Under the pieces are notes generated by a model. The model worked only from the letters and a program-made list of their open reading frames with translations, was not told where the DNA came from and made no database searches. A stretch of DNA of 64,000 nucleotides from Cristatella mucedo (Eukaryota > Bryozoa > Phylactolaemata > Cristatellidae), in contig WPIO01000008.1 of assembly GCA_009760855.2 (NCBI GenBank), positions 6,494,501-6,558,500 on the forward strand, in the 5' to 3' direction. Positions 36,466-50,400 of the stretch are shown in pieces. Numbering within the stretch: the first letter of the stretch is position 1; every line of letters begins with the position of its first letter. The translations under genes and the position numbers were made by a program.

Positions 36466-36987
36466 CTGGGTGGTTTCGGTAGTATTGCCACAGGACACAG
36501 TGCTAGCAACAGCCATTTTAATAGGGGTATTAACGGCTGCATCGGGAATAGTGACGACCGTGACGTCCCCACCTGCATTTTTGACGACAGGGGTACCGGA
36601 ACAGCTTATGATGATCGTGTGGGTTGCAGCTTTCCTGTTGTCAGAGCCTATGTGTGTTTCTAAGCTGATACCAACAGTCTACGATGTGTTAGGGAGCAGC
36701 TTCAAGATTCAAAATGCAAAGCAACAGCAAATGAACCTTCGGCTAAAATTACAGTCCCATTTGTTGCTAGCTTATGGGAGTCTGTTGCAACAGTTCCGAT
36801 TTCAGTGGAACCTACATCTGCCCAGACAGCAAAACCGCCAGATGGTCTAAAACCCGCTGGCATGAACGGTAAAACCAGTGGTTGGCCTGTGGCTCAGCTG
36901 GAAGCTGAAGCTAAAGTAAACTCTGCTATCGGTGCTACTGCTGCACCTAGGCTGGCCTCATACACCATGGTAGCACTAGGCAGATGA
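36466..36987 (+). pseudogene. Unidentified open frame with one in-frame stop
   Basis: One plus-strand frame runs 174 codons from after TGA (36463-36465) to TGA at 36985-36987, broken only by TAA at 36661-36663. The first part reads LGGFGSIATGHSASNSHF, GCIGNSDDRDVPTCIFDDRG, VGCSFPVVRAYVCF. The second reads LRCVREQLQDSKCKATANEP, SAKITVPFVASLWESVATVP, then an Ala/Pro/Lys-rich end. No ATG opens the first part and I recognise no family. It could be an exon with the stop as a mutation, a fragment of a mobile-element protein, or chance. GC content is higher than in the flanks. Confidence 0.4.
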
Positions 36988-37124
36988 TTTGAGTGAGACC
37001 CCAGGGCAGAATAACTCTTATTTCGAAGGCGAGTTTAACCTTGTGACTAAAGCATTGTTTGTTTATTGAAGAGTCGGGACCGGTTTTTTGGCACTAATCA
37101 AGAATATTCCTCTCATTAAATATG

Positions 37125-37480
37125 GTTGGCCACAGAAACTTTAGTTCTGCAGCTCCTCGGCTGCAGAACTCGCTTCCATGATTTATACGCAACGACAACT
37201 ACTCTTCTGCTGCTGACTCTGGCTTATCCTTTCCAGCAGTCCTGAGCTGTGACTTCAATACTACTCACAACCTCAACTGCTATACTGACTCTGCTAACGC
37301 TTTCCACTTTCTCAATGTTCCGTCAGATAAACTTCGTTTGCTACCGAATGCGTACTAAAAGCCGCTTAGCCTGTGATTGGGCTATACAAAACGATCCTGC
37401 CTAGCACCCACATAGTCCTTATGGCTTTGTGGAGTTACAGACATGAATTCATTACACTGCCTTATAATATGTGCACTAAG
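37125..37480 (+). mobile_element. LINE B 3' fragment
   Basis: The plus strand reads TGCAGAACTCGCTTCCATGA, GCTACCGAATGCGTACTAAA, AGCCGCTTAGCCTGTGATTG and CACCCACATAGTCCTTATGG, the family B 3' end. About 700 bases downstream of the adhesion receptor stop codon. Confidence 0.8.
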
Positions 37481-37652
37481 TTCGATGGATATTTGACAGA
37501 AATACCGTACAATCAGGCTCCAAATAAACATGCTCATAGAAGCAGCACCAATGACCTACTGCTTTTAAAGGCATAGTGGTAATAACACATCACTATAAAC
37601 GCATTATTCACAGCCCAGAAAACATAACATCTGCCTTTTGTGCTATAATTCG

Positions 37653-37658
37653 TTTATT
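37653..37658 (-). terminator. Possible polyadenylation signal of the adhesion receptor
   Basis: AATAAA on the minus strand, the first canonical hexamer I find downstream of the stop at 38429, about 770 bases away. The (CT)n run lies between. Weak on its own. Confidence 0.3.
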
Positions 37659-37708
37659 TCGGTAAACTGTGCTAAGTCAAATACTTCCTGGTGTACTCTT
37701 TCTTAGAT

Positions 37709-37709
<1 letters not shown>

Positions 37710-37754
<45 letters not shown>

Positions 37755-37757
37755 TCT
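37710..37757. repeat. (CT)n microsatellite
   Basis: CT dinucleotide run with one TATC interruption, in the presumed 3' UTR or downstream of the receptor gene. Confidence 0.95.
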
Positions 37758-38428
37758 GATTCACTTCATTATGTGAACTACAGCAATTTTAAAGCATGGT
37801 CCTCGATTTTTAACTTATTGAATTGCTACGGCTTTGTGTGCATAAATTCCAGGACGTAGCCATGCACTTTATAAGATGGTGATGGCTCGTTGCTAGCAAA
37901 CTGTACCCATTCATACACTCAGCGAGATACTATTAATAAGACATTACACATTTTCTGAAATAATTGATTGATTTAGCGGCTCACAAGAACAAGTAGGACC
38001 TTGATTAACAATGTATAGATAAAGCTTAGTTGTTACTCGAGAGATGGCGTTCAGTCATCCTGTTCTCTATGGTGTAAGCAAAAGTAAAAACGGTGCTTAG
38101 CTGAAACGTATATTTCTGAGAAAATCTGAGAACAAGCATCACCAGACCGTACGTTTTTCGCTATGTTATATAAAAGGGTTGTAATTACCGACATTGATAC
38201 GATTATTTCGGAAAAATGCATTTAAATTCGGCCTCACGGATTGACTTCTAATGATGTTCCTGCATCCAGTCAAGGCTGCATGACATTGATAGGGGACTGT
38301 TAACCTTGGTTAGCAATTATTTGGTGTCTGACAAATAAAACATTATCAGAGTAAGTATTTGATTATAATTCATTAATGAGGCATTTGCACCAGGTTTGCG
38401 AACACAAACATGATTATTGAAAATTGTA

Positions 38429-38745
38429 TTACTCCTTTATGAAAGGCATGCTCAGTGAAGAAGTGCCCGTCAAATATGAGTGGTCGGAATGAATGTCACT
38501 AAGCTCGTGGCTAACCTGAGGGTCAGCCGTCTGCCGATCATTGACGCTTTTCCTCGTTAGTTGTCCAGCTTTTCTCTGGCAGCAAAACCTTCTCCATGTG
38601 TCGCGCAATGGCTTTTCTCGTGCACAGTGAAATATGAATATTAGAAGTCCCTGAGTAGAGTTTAACAAGCAAAATATGTATTGAGAGACGATTCCAAAGT
38701 CTCCACTATCAGGAAATTGGAAAAAACCAAATATCCAAGTTAAAC
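38429..38745 (-). CDS. Last exon: transmembrane segments 6-7 and cytoplasmic tail
   Basis: Acceptor TTTATCTTGCAG. Reads GLTWIFGFFQFPDSGDFGIV, SQYIFCLLNSTQGLLIFIFH, then CAREKPLRDTWRRFCC and a tail of about 50 residues ending SLSMPFIKE, stop TAA at 38429-38431. The tail is Ser/His/Asp-rich; no PDZ-binding end is evident. Confidence 0.97.
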
Positions 38746-41700
38746 CTGCAAGATAAAATTCTTTCTTAAGAATACTGCAGCAATAAATATTTGTTTCTGA
38801 ATACTGAAAATTGACTGAATTTAAATAACTTGATGAGACCAAGCTTCATGACATAAAATTTGTATCGTTCAAATATCAATCTCGTGAAAGTAGGGATTAT
38901 AAATCATATTTAAAGCAAGCAAATAATGAAACAAAGAGTGCAGGATATATTTAAACTACGGTCACTGAATCGTTTGATGCTGCCACTTGTTTTGTCTTGT
39001 AAGGTAAAAAACAGCTGCAAGTTATAGCCCTTCGGTAGCTCAATTTGAATCAGGGAAAGGTTTTTTTAAGAAAAGCAGGCTGTTTTACTTACCTAACAAC
39101 GCACAGATAGCCACTCCAGCCTGAGCATAAAGTAGAGACGATTTTCTTTCCGAATGAGGACTTCGTCCACTCACTTTCGAGCAGCAGACTTTTTTAAATA
39201 CCATGACGAATATCACGGTATTCACAGCGATGATGGCGGCGATCGGTAGAATGATGCCATAATAAAGGAGTAACGTCTCAACAAAGCAGCTATATTGTGA
39301 TAAAAATGACACCAAGAGATTAAATGCAACTTCAAAAGCTTCTAAAAATGGAAAATGTAATGAGAAATTTCACACAAAGGTGACCTATTCGCGAAAAGCT
39401 TGTGATGTTAAACAAATGTCTGCTCGGACTCGCAAATTAAAACTATCAAATGGTATCTACATTTAAAGAGAACACGAGAAAAAACTCGGGAAAATGGCAC
39501 ATCAATTTCTATGTAGTCGCATAGCCACTCCAGATTGGAAAAAAGGTTACTTACTTCTGATTGTTTTTGTTCCTGTACAAATCCAATTTTGAGCTGCTAA
39601 TAATGGCCACAATCAAGGCTGGAATTCCTAAAAACGATTGTGAGAAATGCTTGCATGTTGCACAGAATACGGTAAACAAGCACACAGTCATAAATAATTA
39701 TATTCTTACACTCATACTTATTCTAAAATAGGTATCCCCTAAAAATTCTCTTTCAATTCTTACTTTGGTTTTAGGACGACGAGCCTTTTTTGAAGCTGAA
39801 TAATAGAAATTGCTGTTCAAGGTTAAGTTTGTGTCCCTATGTAGGGTTACTCCTTTTTAATGTCAAAGTCTATCTCTTCACACGAATATTGGCATTCTCA
39901 TGGCATTATTCTGGTTACCCTCTGACGTAGCAATAAAGTGAAAAGAGCATTTTAGTTTTTACTCCTCGACTGAAAGGGTTTAAAGCATGATACCTTTTGA
40001 TGACTCTAGCTCCACAGGCTGACATTGTATTCTTATCCGAGCGAGATTTATTTCACATTGAATTCACACTGCACTCTTTGGCCGGTGCCAGTTTAGGCTC
40101 ACTGCCACCTCGGAATGGCCATTTATCACGTAGAGTGTTCACCATTATTATTGACCACATCTGCCTTTCTGCTTTTTGGTTGGGGTTTGCTGATGCTTCA
40201 TCTCTCTATTTTCTATTCTACAAGGGAGCGGTTCACCAGACTTAACATGAGTCCCCAGCTGGCTCCTACAAGCTACAAGGCAGCTCCTCATTCGTCAAGA
40301 CAGAGAAAGTATGCGATCGTCTAATTCTAGCGTGACATTTAATCCTCAGTGCTTCAAAAATTTATCCGAAAAATGCTCAGCCTGAGTTTCACAATGTCTT
40401 GTATTTTAAAAAACAGAGCTGTCGAAACCGTTTGCAGGTTCACTGCGAAAGCAAACCAATGCAAAACATAGAAATAACTGAAGTAGAATATAATTGAATA
40501 ATCCTACTTGTTGAGCGGAGCAAGTTTTGCTATTCAGATAGAAGTCCTAATGAACTAACATGGCCGACTAGAGTACATACAGCTCACTCTAGCTGCATTG
40601 ACATCATAGCAGTATCCGATTGAGTTCAGTCCAAGGTATGTGTTTGGATATTTTGCTTCACTGAGATTGAGCATCATTTTATAAACATATAGAACAAGAA
40701 GGTATATGTAGAATTGGCATTAAGATTTTCACAGTACAAATCATTTACATTGAGCATCCGTCGCAACATTAACTATGCGGTTCAAACAAATAGTATGGCA
40801 AAAATTCAAATGGAAAACCAAACTCGACAGCTCAAAGAATATGAACACCAATTTTGAAGTGCCTAGTAAATAAATTCAAATTTATGAGCATGTTTGCCTT
40901 CCTTTGGATGCCGACTTCGCTCATAAAAAGTTTCTTAAAATCTTTTCTCTTTGTGACATACTGCATTGTACTTTTACAAACGATGTACTCTATTTGGGTC
41001 AGGAGAATTGGAATCTTATGAGAATAACTTAGCTACCAGAGTTGCATATAACCGACTGAAGTGCATGTTATTTTCTTTTAAACTCTACGCACTTATTTTG
41101 CCCCTACTACTCACACAGCTGTATGCATTTAAAATTTGCTGATACATACTTCTATATTAAAGTTGTTTTAATTATCAGATTTTCTTGAATAAACATTCTA
41201 TGAGCCTGCTTATAACAGGGGATAGTGACGAATGCAAGAGTAAATTCATTAAAGTTCTTGGGTAATTTCAAAAAGTCATCCGGATATCCTTCAAGAGTTT
41301 TCCAAGTGCAGTTATTCGTCAGCATCGCCCAATGGCTAGAGCCTGGCGGAGGTAGTACTTTTTCAGTGGCCATGTTGGTTCAGGTACAGCATTGACGTTC
41401 ATCATAGGTTACATTTCCAAAAGCGATTCTATAATTATGTCCAGCCAATCAAAAGATTCTACCGAAATTTGTGATTTCGGCTGTTTTTTCTGAGTATTGA
41501 TGTGAGGGAAAAAGGTAATTTAAGATACCTTTGAAATATTAGGTACCTCAGAGCTTCGTGTCTGGTCTGGTTCTTTTCACTGCTTAAGCTTTCCCTCTTG
41601 CCGATGCGATTTCCAGGCTCAATCTAGGGTTTCACTTTTATGCTGATAAAAATCAATTGTACCTTAGCTTTGCTCCCTACCAGCCTCCAGCAGGTCAAAT

Positions 41701-44700
41701 TCTCTCAATTCCCTCGCTGCATGCATTGATGAAATCCGCACATGGATGGCAGCAAATTTTATTAAATTGAATGTTGATAAAACTAACTTACCAGTTCAAG
41801 GCAAATGAAGAGTTGTTCCGAAATCGAAAATGCTGACAATCAAACTAGGCTCTGCAAGCATATCTCCTGTTGAATCTGCACAAAATCTAGGTTTGCTGTT
41901 CCGAAGTGACCTCTCATTAGACGACCCCATCAGTCCCACAAAGAAGCCTGCCTACTTTCGTCTACAAAACATTGCTAAAATAGTTGGGCTCGTTTAGACA
42001 GGTATACAGCATCTAAGTAGGTCCCTGCATTTGTGATATCCCGTCTTGACTTCAGTGGCATACTGCTTGCTGGTCTACCGGCCTGTGCAATCAGGCACTT
42101 ACAGCTGGTGCAAATCTCTGCAGCTAGGCTTTTCTGTTGTGAGCGTAGCAGTTGCCATACACAACACTTCTCGCCGACCTGCACTGGCTACCGGTTAAGC
42201 AAAACATACCTCGAGGTTTAGTTGCTCACTTTTAGGTCCCTTTATTCTTTGGCTTCTGCCTACCTGCCAGATCTACTGCCCCACCAAGCAAAGTGTCGTA
42301 TCACCAACTTTACGGAATCTAACTGTTTACCTATACCTCGTACAAACCTCAAATCCTTTGGAGAATGTGCCTTTAGTTCGTATTCTCCCAAAATTCACTC
42401 CCGACTTTCGACATGACATCCCCAGACTTGACCACATTTAACAAGAAACTTAAAAATCACCAATTTATCAGAGCCTTTATTAGGTCCCAGTGATTGATCC
42501 TTATTTGCTTATACATGCTGACACAGTTGAATTCTGCCACTAAACATATTTACATGGTGACGCTGTGCATGTCACCCCTAATCATATTATTCCGCTTGTT
42601 TATCAAGCATTTCTCACTCAACGTCCGATCGTGTTTACTTTGCAGCAAATGCAATGTGCCTAAAATATACTGGGTTCTCTGAGGGCGCTTTATGGAGTAT
42701 TTATTAGTACTATTATTAGTAATTTTCACTAATTAGAAAATCATGTTGGTTAATCATTAGAGACATCCGGTAGAATCGAAGGCAGGTCGTCCGTCAACTT
42801 CGTAAGCTTTTAGAGTTCGGATAGATGTCGGTAATATATATTTCACAGAAATCGTTGCTAAACCAAAGAGCAGGCCCATTCACATAAGTTTTTGTAAACC
42901 AAATGCAGCCCAATGCTCAATATTTCAAATACTAGCACTAGTTTTTGAACAAATTAAGCTGAACTATAAATTTGCCTGGACCTTGAAAATAGCAGGAACA
43001 TTCTAAAAAGAACACCAGAATTTAACCTTCATTATCCGCGTGCTAGACTTGGTAATATTTTGTATGTCTCTAGCATCGTCTTAGTGTACAAGAAAGCAAA
43101 GTCTAAAGCAATCTCTTTGTCAATCTATGCATTAAACCTTTAAATATTTTCACAAGCAGGATCGACGCAGTGAAAGTAAAATAAATTAAAAGCTGCTAAG
43201 AAATTTCGTTGAAAAGAATGTTTTCTAAAGGCAATCAACTTGGCTTGAAGAACCAGATGTGAATGAAATGAGAATAGTCTCAATTTAGCTTCTTCATAGG
43301 TGCCAACTGTTTCTAACTACACGTCACCGATTTGTTAATATAGTTGCTGATTTTTCTACTCTGGGTAGTTCAGGAGCTTCAAAACAATTACATCTTGCGA
43401 TCTTGGCCCTTAACCTGTATTCGATACGACTCAAAAATCTTAAATGCATTCTTTTAAATGTTTTGCATCGAAATGAACCTGCCTAAAAAACGTATCTTCC
43501 CAATATATATAATTTGATTCGGGGCAACTTAAAAGCAGATGCGACCCTCTTTTGGTTTGCAGTGCTTCTATAGTTTTTAAAACATGAATCCAAACTTTGA
43601 ATTGAATCAACCCAAGTAATTCTTTATTTTAGGAATGGGCTGCAGCTGCTCCTACACTAATGCCTTTCGCCACTAGCACAGTGCTCGTAACAGGTGTTAG
43701 TTTACTGAAGCAGTACTGCTACCTGTAGAGCTAAAGCCTCAAAGCACGGCTAGTAAATTGTAAACGCTATGGGGATGCATGGAGGTTTGTCGGCCGCTGC
43801 AGCAATTAAGTCTTAATTGCTGCAGTCTTAAATGTTAACTGAATTGGGCTCTTACGACTGCACAATTACGACTCCTGTTTATTAAGAGATTGCCCATCTA
43901 ATCCAGCTAAACGTTTTAATACTTAGTAAAACATCCTTATAGTAAAAGCATTGCAGCTTATTGAGGAAGATCACAATAAAATTGCAGACCATTAATACAA
44001 ATGTTAAGACAGTGCTTACAAAATGATTGAAATTAGCAGAGTCGCTTCAAAATGCTTAGAAATTCGGTGCTTATAGTGTGCCGACGGTATTTTTCAAAAT
44101 AGGAGCTAGTTAGCAAGAGGTTGTTTTAATGAACAAGTGCTTGAATTATTTGATTGAGCTTAGAGTCTTTCGATTCACGTATATAACTTCAAAGATTAGC
44201 ATATAGTATGCGAATATGAATGTAATTTGATTGGTGAAAATCGACTTATTTATTCGTTTATTCGCTTCCTGAAGTAGGACCACGGACGAGAACTAAATTC
44301 GGTGGTGAATTTCTTGATAGGCGCATTTACCTTGAAGTTTAAATTTTAAATGGCCAACTTTCTAGTCTGCTGTCTCGAGGAGAAACACTCCGCCGAGGTT
44401 GGTGCTCATAAACTCTTCGTTTGAAGGCATAGTGCTGGTCCGCTAGAGCTAGTTTTAGAGACGCCTGGTTATTTGGCTTGAGGGGCTGAGATGGGAAGCT
44501 AATTTCCTTAAATAACTAGCGAGCAGGTTTGCTGGTGCGGGAAGTGGCCTACTGTTACCATTAGGAGCGAGCCTGCCAGGGGGCTAACTTGCCCGGCCGG
44601 GCGAGCCTGCCTTGGGGGAGGCGACCTTTAGCAGGTTGCTCAGTGGGAAGGTCGAACCACCGCCTGTAGACCAAGAATTTCCCAGCCAGCTCTGTTTGGC

Positions 44701-47415
44701 CCGGCGGCTCAAGCTTACGTCTGCATGGTTTTTACAGCGAGAGTGAAATTTTTGCGGACGGCCGTGGCCCCTAGAACTGTTATGCACTCTTGGATTTACG
44801 TACCGTGTTTACAAGTAAATAAAACCAAGACTTGTATATAGTTTGCTACAAAATACTAAGAATAACTCACGTTAAATAGATGTCTTATGCCTTATTTAGA
44901 AGCGGGATACATTAAATCGTGCACGGTAATCAACATTTACTCGAATATTCATGTACGAAATAAATCTAAAGGCAGACTAGTATAAAATCAACATTTATTT
45001 AAATAGAGCAATGTTATATACTCCCAAAACTTCATCGTAAATCTACAAACTATGTCAAAAATTGTATCGTATTTATCCGAATAGATATATTTTGCAGAAC
45101 CATTTGCCCCAATCTGTATTTTCTAGAAACATAGGTCTCATGACTTAGAACTTCCCAACAATGTAGCCTGTTCACAGTGCGTTTGCAGCAGAGCTGTTAG
45201 CGAACACATCCCTGGAATTCAGCATTCAAGTCACGACCTCTGGCAGGCTAAAGGTCAAAAATCTTGCACGATGACTTACCTTCTTTACATATGCTATTTT
45301 GTAATTAGCTTTAAATTAGCTGTCAAATTAGCCGTAAAGACACTGGAACGGATCGTGGCAGACCAGATGAACTCATATATCGAAACCTCACACCTTGCTT
45401 GTAAGTTCCAGTCTGGCTTTAGATCTAATCACTCCACAGATTCAGCATTGCTTAGGGAATACAAAGACCTACATAGGAATGCAGACATGGGTAGAGTTTA
45501 TCTGCTCGTTTTGCTCGCTCTTTCGGCAGCTTTTGATACCATCGATCACAAAGTTCTTCTAGAGCGGCTCTCATCTCGCCTGGGCATCACTGGCACTGCT
45601 CTGCAGTGGTTCAGGTCCTATCTCACTGGGAGACTCGAGAGTATTGGCCTGAATGGACAAAGATCATCTAAAGTACCTCTGAAATATGGAGTACCTCAGG
45701 GCTCAGTGCTAGGTCCTGCTCTTTTTACGATTTATACTCTCCCTCTTGCTGATGTGATTGCAAAGCACAATCTAGGCTTTCACTTCCATGCGGATGACAA
45801 TCAGTTGTACCTTTGCTTTGATCCCTCCTAGCCTTCAACCACCTCGAATTCTCTCAACTCACTTGCTGCATGACAACCGCAAATAGATGGCAGCACATTT
45901 TCTCAAACTAAACGATGATAAAACTTATTTACTAGTTATGGGCAAACCCTGTGTGATTCAGAGATTGGAAAGGCTGACTCTCAAAATTTCCTCTGCCAGC
46001 ATATCTCCTGTTGCATCAGCTCAAAATCTATGTGTCATATTCCAAAGCGACCTCTCGTCAGAAGACCTTATCAGCTCCACAGTCAAATCTGCCTATTTTG
46101 AGCTCCATAACATTGCTAAAATTTGGGCTTGTTTAGATAAGGATACCACGTCCAAGTTGGTCCATGCATTCGTAACATCCCTTCTCGACTTCGGCAACTC
46201 ACTGCTTGGTGGCCTTCCAGCATGTGCGATCAGGCGATTGCAGCTGGTGCAAAACTCTGCAGCTAGGCTTGTCGGTCGTGAGCTTTGCAGTTGCCACATT
46301 ACTCCACTTCTCGCCAACCTGGACTAGCTACCAGTCAAGCAACGGATTGACTTCAAGGTTTTTTCGCTCACTTTTAGGTCCCTTCATTCTATGGCTCCAA
46401 CCTATCTCTCAGAAATACTACCTCATCCGGCCAGGCATCATACCACCCGCTTTCCGGAATCCAGCAGTCTACAAATACCTCGTACAAACATTAAATCCTT
46501 TGGAGACCATGTAATTAGTTTGTATGCTCCCAAAGCCTGGAACTCCCTCCCGACCTGCGTCAGAACATCCCCTGACCTGACCACATTTAAAAGCAACTTA
46601 AAAACACACCGATTTAGGACAGCATATAGTGTGTCCCTGTGAATCGTCCTTCATGTGCTTATTCGTGCTGACACTGTGCATGCTGCCACTAACCACATTT
46701 GCATGCTGACCCTGTGCATGTCACCCCTAACCATATTATTTATTGTGTTTGTTTTTCAAGCATGATTTTACTTACCATCAATTGCATTTCACTTTGAAGC
46801 AAATTTAAAGCGCCTAGAGAGATTAAGTTCTCTGGGGGCGCTATATCAAGTGAATTTTTATTATCCTCATTATTATTAGCTTTCTAGAACAAATGACCCT
46901 TGAATGGCTTAATAATAGCATTATCAAGATTCGGGATATAGACAATCATTCCTGCGGGAACCACTATTTTATCTTCTCGCCTTCTTCCAGGGAAGTTCTT
47001 CGTGCCAAGCTACTTCGGTCCAGTGGTTAAGGTGCTCACCTTTGACGACTGAGGTCAAGATCCTTGTATTTGGAAGCCAGGGTCTTGGTTTGGAGCTTAC
47101 TGACATAGGTGAAGCGTCTGAATAAATATTGAATTAGGCTGGTGTGATATATAATTTATTTAATTCAACATATTATATAGATATCTGATTTTTTGTGCGT
47201 GTGTGTGGGTGTGGGTGTGTGTGGGTGTGGGTGTGTGCATGTGTGTGTGTGTGCATGTCTGTGTGAGTATGTGTCTGTGTCTGTGTGTTTGTGTTTGTGT
47301 GTGCGTGTGTGTACGAGTTTGTGTGTGTTTGTTTGTGTGTGTGTGTGTGTACGTGAGTAAATGTGTGTGTGTGTGCGCGTGTGTGTGTGTGTGTACGTGT
47401 GTAAATGTGTGTGTG

Positions 47416-47461
<46 letters not shown>

Positions 47462-50400
47462 TGTACGCGTACGTCTGTGTGAGTGTCTTCAGCTAAATTA
47501 GTGCTAGTTGAATCCCAGACTTACAAACGATTGATTCTTTGGCCACCTCGAAAAACTAGTGGCAGCATTCAATCTACCCAGTTCCTTAAACTACTCGTGT
47601 GCACCAGGCTCTTTCGGTTATAACAATAAAAAGACCCGAGCCACGTTTGCTCTTATCCCTATAACTATTAGTCGTAATTAGGTAATTATAGTTACGGGTT
47701 TGTTTACTTGCTGATAAATTGTTAATATGCAGGAACACTTGCTATTAAATAACCTGTGGAGAGAATATCGATTGATGAGACACCCCTTAGATCAGTTGTA
47801 GGTTGAGAGATTGGCCTACTTACGCTGCATTTTCTTTAACTGCAATAATGCTGGTGAGTTGGCGTTCGGAAAAGTCTGTTATTAGCAAAGGATTTGAATT
47901 TGATTGAACGTTTAATAGCTCAAATATTTTTACCTTAAACACTGCTAACGACTTTCTCAGAGAAAGCTTGTACTGCTAAAGGAGCTTATCCAGCCTGCTT
48001 TAGTATGCTTTGAATTCTCCGGAGAGTATTTCCAACTGCAGTTTCTACGCTAGGGCAAATGTTTGAATATCACCCTCGTGCCCATCCTGACCATTTGCTC
48101 ACCTAAACAAGAGATTCACGGGTGATGAATGTCTACTCAGTAAACGTTTATTGCCGACCTGATTCACACATGTACTCATTAGCATTTCTCACGTCCTTCT
48201 CGTAGTGTCTTCTTGATTAAACAGTATAAATAGTTAAATATACTTGACCTAGCGAAACATCCGAAATTTTTTTTACATTGTTGTTTTACTTTAGATGCTC
48301 CTGGCATAAGTGTGGACCATTGACCTAAGTGGGCAGAACTCTGCTCTTGAGATACGACCTAAACTATTGCAGTTCAGTGCAATTCTCATTCAGCTGAGAT
48401 TGCTTGCACTCAGGAAGAAAATGGTGATCTGTAATATTAAACTCTGCAGAAATAATAAGCAAATCAAACTATGACAATATACAGCTTCATTTGGCCATAA
48501 TTTCGTTACAGTAATATGTAAATTGCCTACAAAGAGATTCAGTTCTCTGAGGGCCCAGTAAAAAAGTATTAATATTGTTATAAAGTCTGATTTCTGGAGA
48601 TGGTTGTCAAAAATTAGCATTACTTGGGACTTGAAAGGGTAATTTTGACGATCAACTGACTACGCATTCGGTACCTAGGCGGAAGTAAATTGCTACTGTA
48701 ACACAGTACAGATACGAAAAACCAAGTAGCTCAGACGAGCCATAATAACTCAACGTGACACAGACAAAATTTGGATAGATGCGAGGCACTGGCACGCATT
48801 TTCCTCAAAATTTTCCCTCAGTAACTAAATGCCAAATGTGCATCACAATACTAGCAAGATATTGAGCAAAGATGTAGCAAAACGAAAGTGAGGGAAGTAA
48901 AATAATACCTATAACTTACCCCAGGCTGGAATGCTGGACTTCAGCATGAATTTTGGTATGTACGTACCGATTACTTTCACGAACCTATCAGATTAAATCA
49001 AATTCAATCAACATATTAATACAGAAGAGAAAATATTGTTCAACAAGCTCTTAGGAATTTCTCTCGATTCTGTGAACGCCATCAGCATCTGTGGACTTAG
49101 CACTGGGCTCGGGAAACTGAGGGCATGCTTATGAATATAACCTTTTATATATAAAAAACCATCGCCTGAAAACTCTCTCCGAAGCTTAAATGTCAATGTT
49201 AGCTCTTTACACTATTCCTAAATGGGCTTTAACCATAGATAGATTAATTTTCATATGAAGGCATTGTCAGCAAAGGGAATCAATTTTTCCAACGCCTCAG
49301 AAATAATCTCATTTAGGCAATCGAGAGGATCACGGACTAATTTTTTAAGCTCTTGGTATTAGAATGAGTAAATAAATTGACAGCAGAGTTTTTAAAGCTC
49401 ATCGTGCCACCGGCATGTGCAAAAACGTCGATGAACTTGAGCATTCCAATTATGTCAACAATTCATATGCTTTAAAATTTGCCAGTGGTGACAAGAAGAA
49501 TGAGCTGAAAGACGAAATTTAATAACAGCAAAATTGGTCTGGATTGTGCAGACCATCACAGAGCATTTACGTTGAGATAAGTGCAAGCTATCACTAATTC
49601 TATTGCAATAAAATCGTGCTCTAAAATCCTGAGCATTTCAAAATCCGAAATAAAAAATGTCTCGTGTAAGCTTTTCAAACACTGGAAATGAGTTGGTCGA
49701 ATAGGTTTGAATCAATGTGTCCATAGAGTAATTACAGATGACGTATCTTCTACAGTAAGGGGTTTCATCAGCCATTCTCACATAAGCAGAGTAACCATAA
49801 CAGGATAATAGCAAGACTTCACCATATGTTCACTGCTGTATCCTTGAACTTGTATTTGCATCACCAGCAGATTTGCTTAAGAAATTACCTCCAAGCGGTT
49901 TTTTGCATACAAAATCCTTAACTAGACCAAGGTCCATGCCAGGCTGCCGTCGATCGTCAATTTGGCTGATGGTTCTAATCTCTTGCGAGGTGATTACAAA
50001 CTACTAGTGAATAATAAATTCACGTCCATTGTTACACAAAGATCTATCTCTTTTGCATTAGTGTTTTAAAATATGATTGGATGAAGCTGTTCAATGGCCG
50101 GAGCTTAATCACAGTAAATAGATAAAAGCAAAGTGTAGTTTCACTTTTTAATTTTCTCCCTAATGAGCAGCATGTTGTGTAACTTGAATACCAGTGCACT
50201 TAAATTAAGCAGGCTCGGCGTTCACACTGTTCAATATATCCTTTAACCCCGCCTTTTTTTCTTTAAATCCATTTTTTAGCATTAGTTATACCCTAAAACC
50301 TTGAGCATACTATAAGGTTAGACATGTTCATCAATAAAGGTATGCAAATCGCTTATGGCCTCTCTTACAACCTGCTTTGACTTAATATCAGTAAGTTTCA

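Larger units (their letters stand above)
39628..48919. other. Large receptor intron (TM3/4 to TM4)
   Basis: About 9.3 kb with two LINE A copies (41.5 and 45.3 kb), a GC-rich palindromic block (44.4-44.8 kb), an S2 remnant, a GT microsatellite and a LINE A tail (48.5 kb). A minus-strand ATG frame at 41152-41373 (LTNNCTWKTLEGYPDDFLKL and on) has no recognisable domain. No coding exon is required here, because flanking phases match. Confidence 0.7.

Noticed and set aside
41152-41373. 73-codon minus-strand frame with ATG in the large receptor intron
   Set aside because: No domain recognised; the receptor does not need an exon here and the end shows no clear donor.
47203-47496. 97-codon Cys/Val-rich plus-strand frame
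   Set aside because: Translation of a GT microsatellite.
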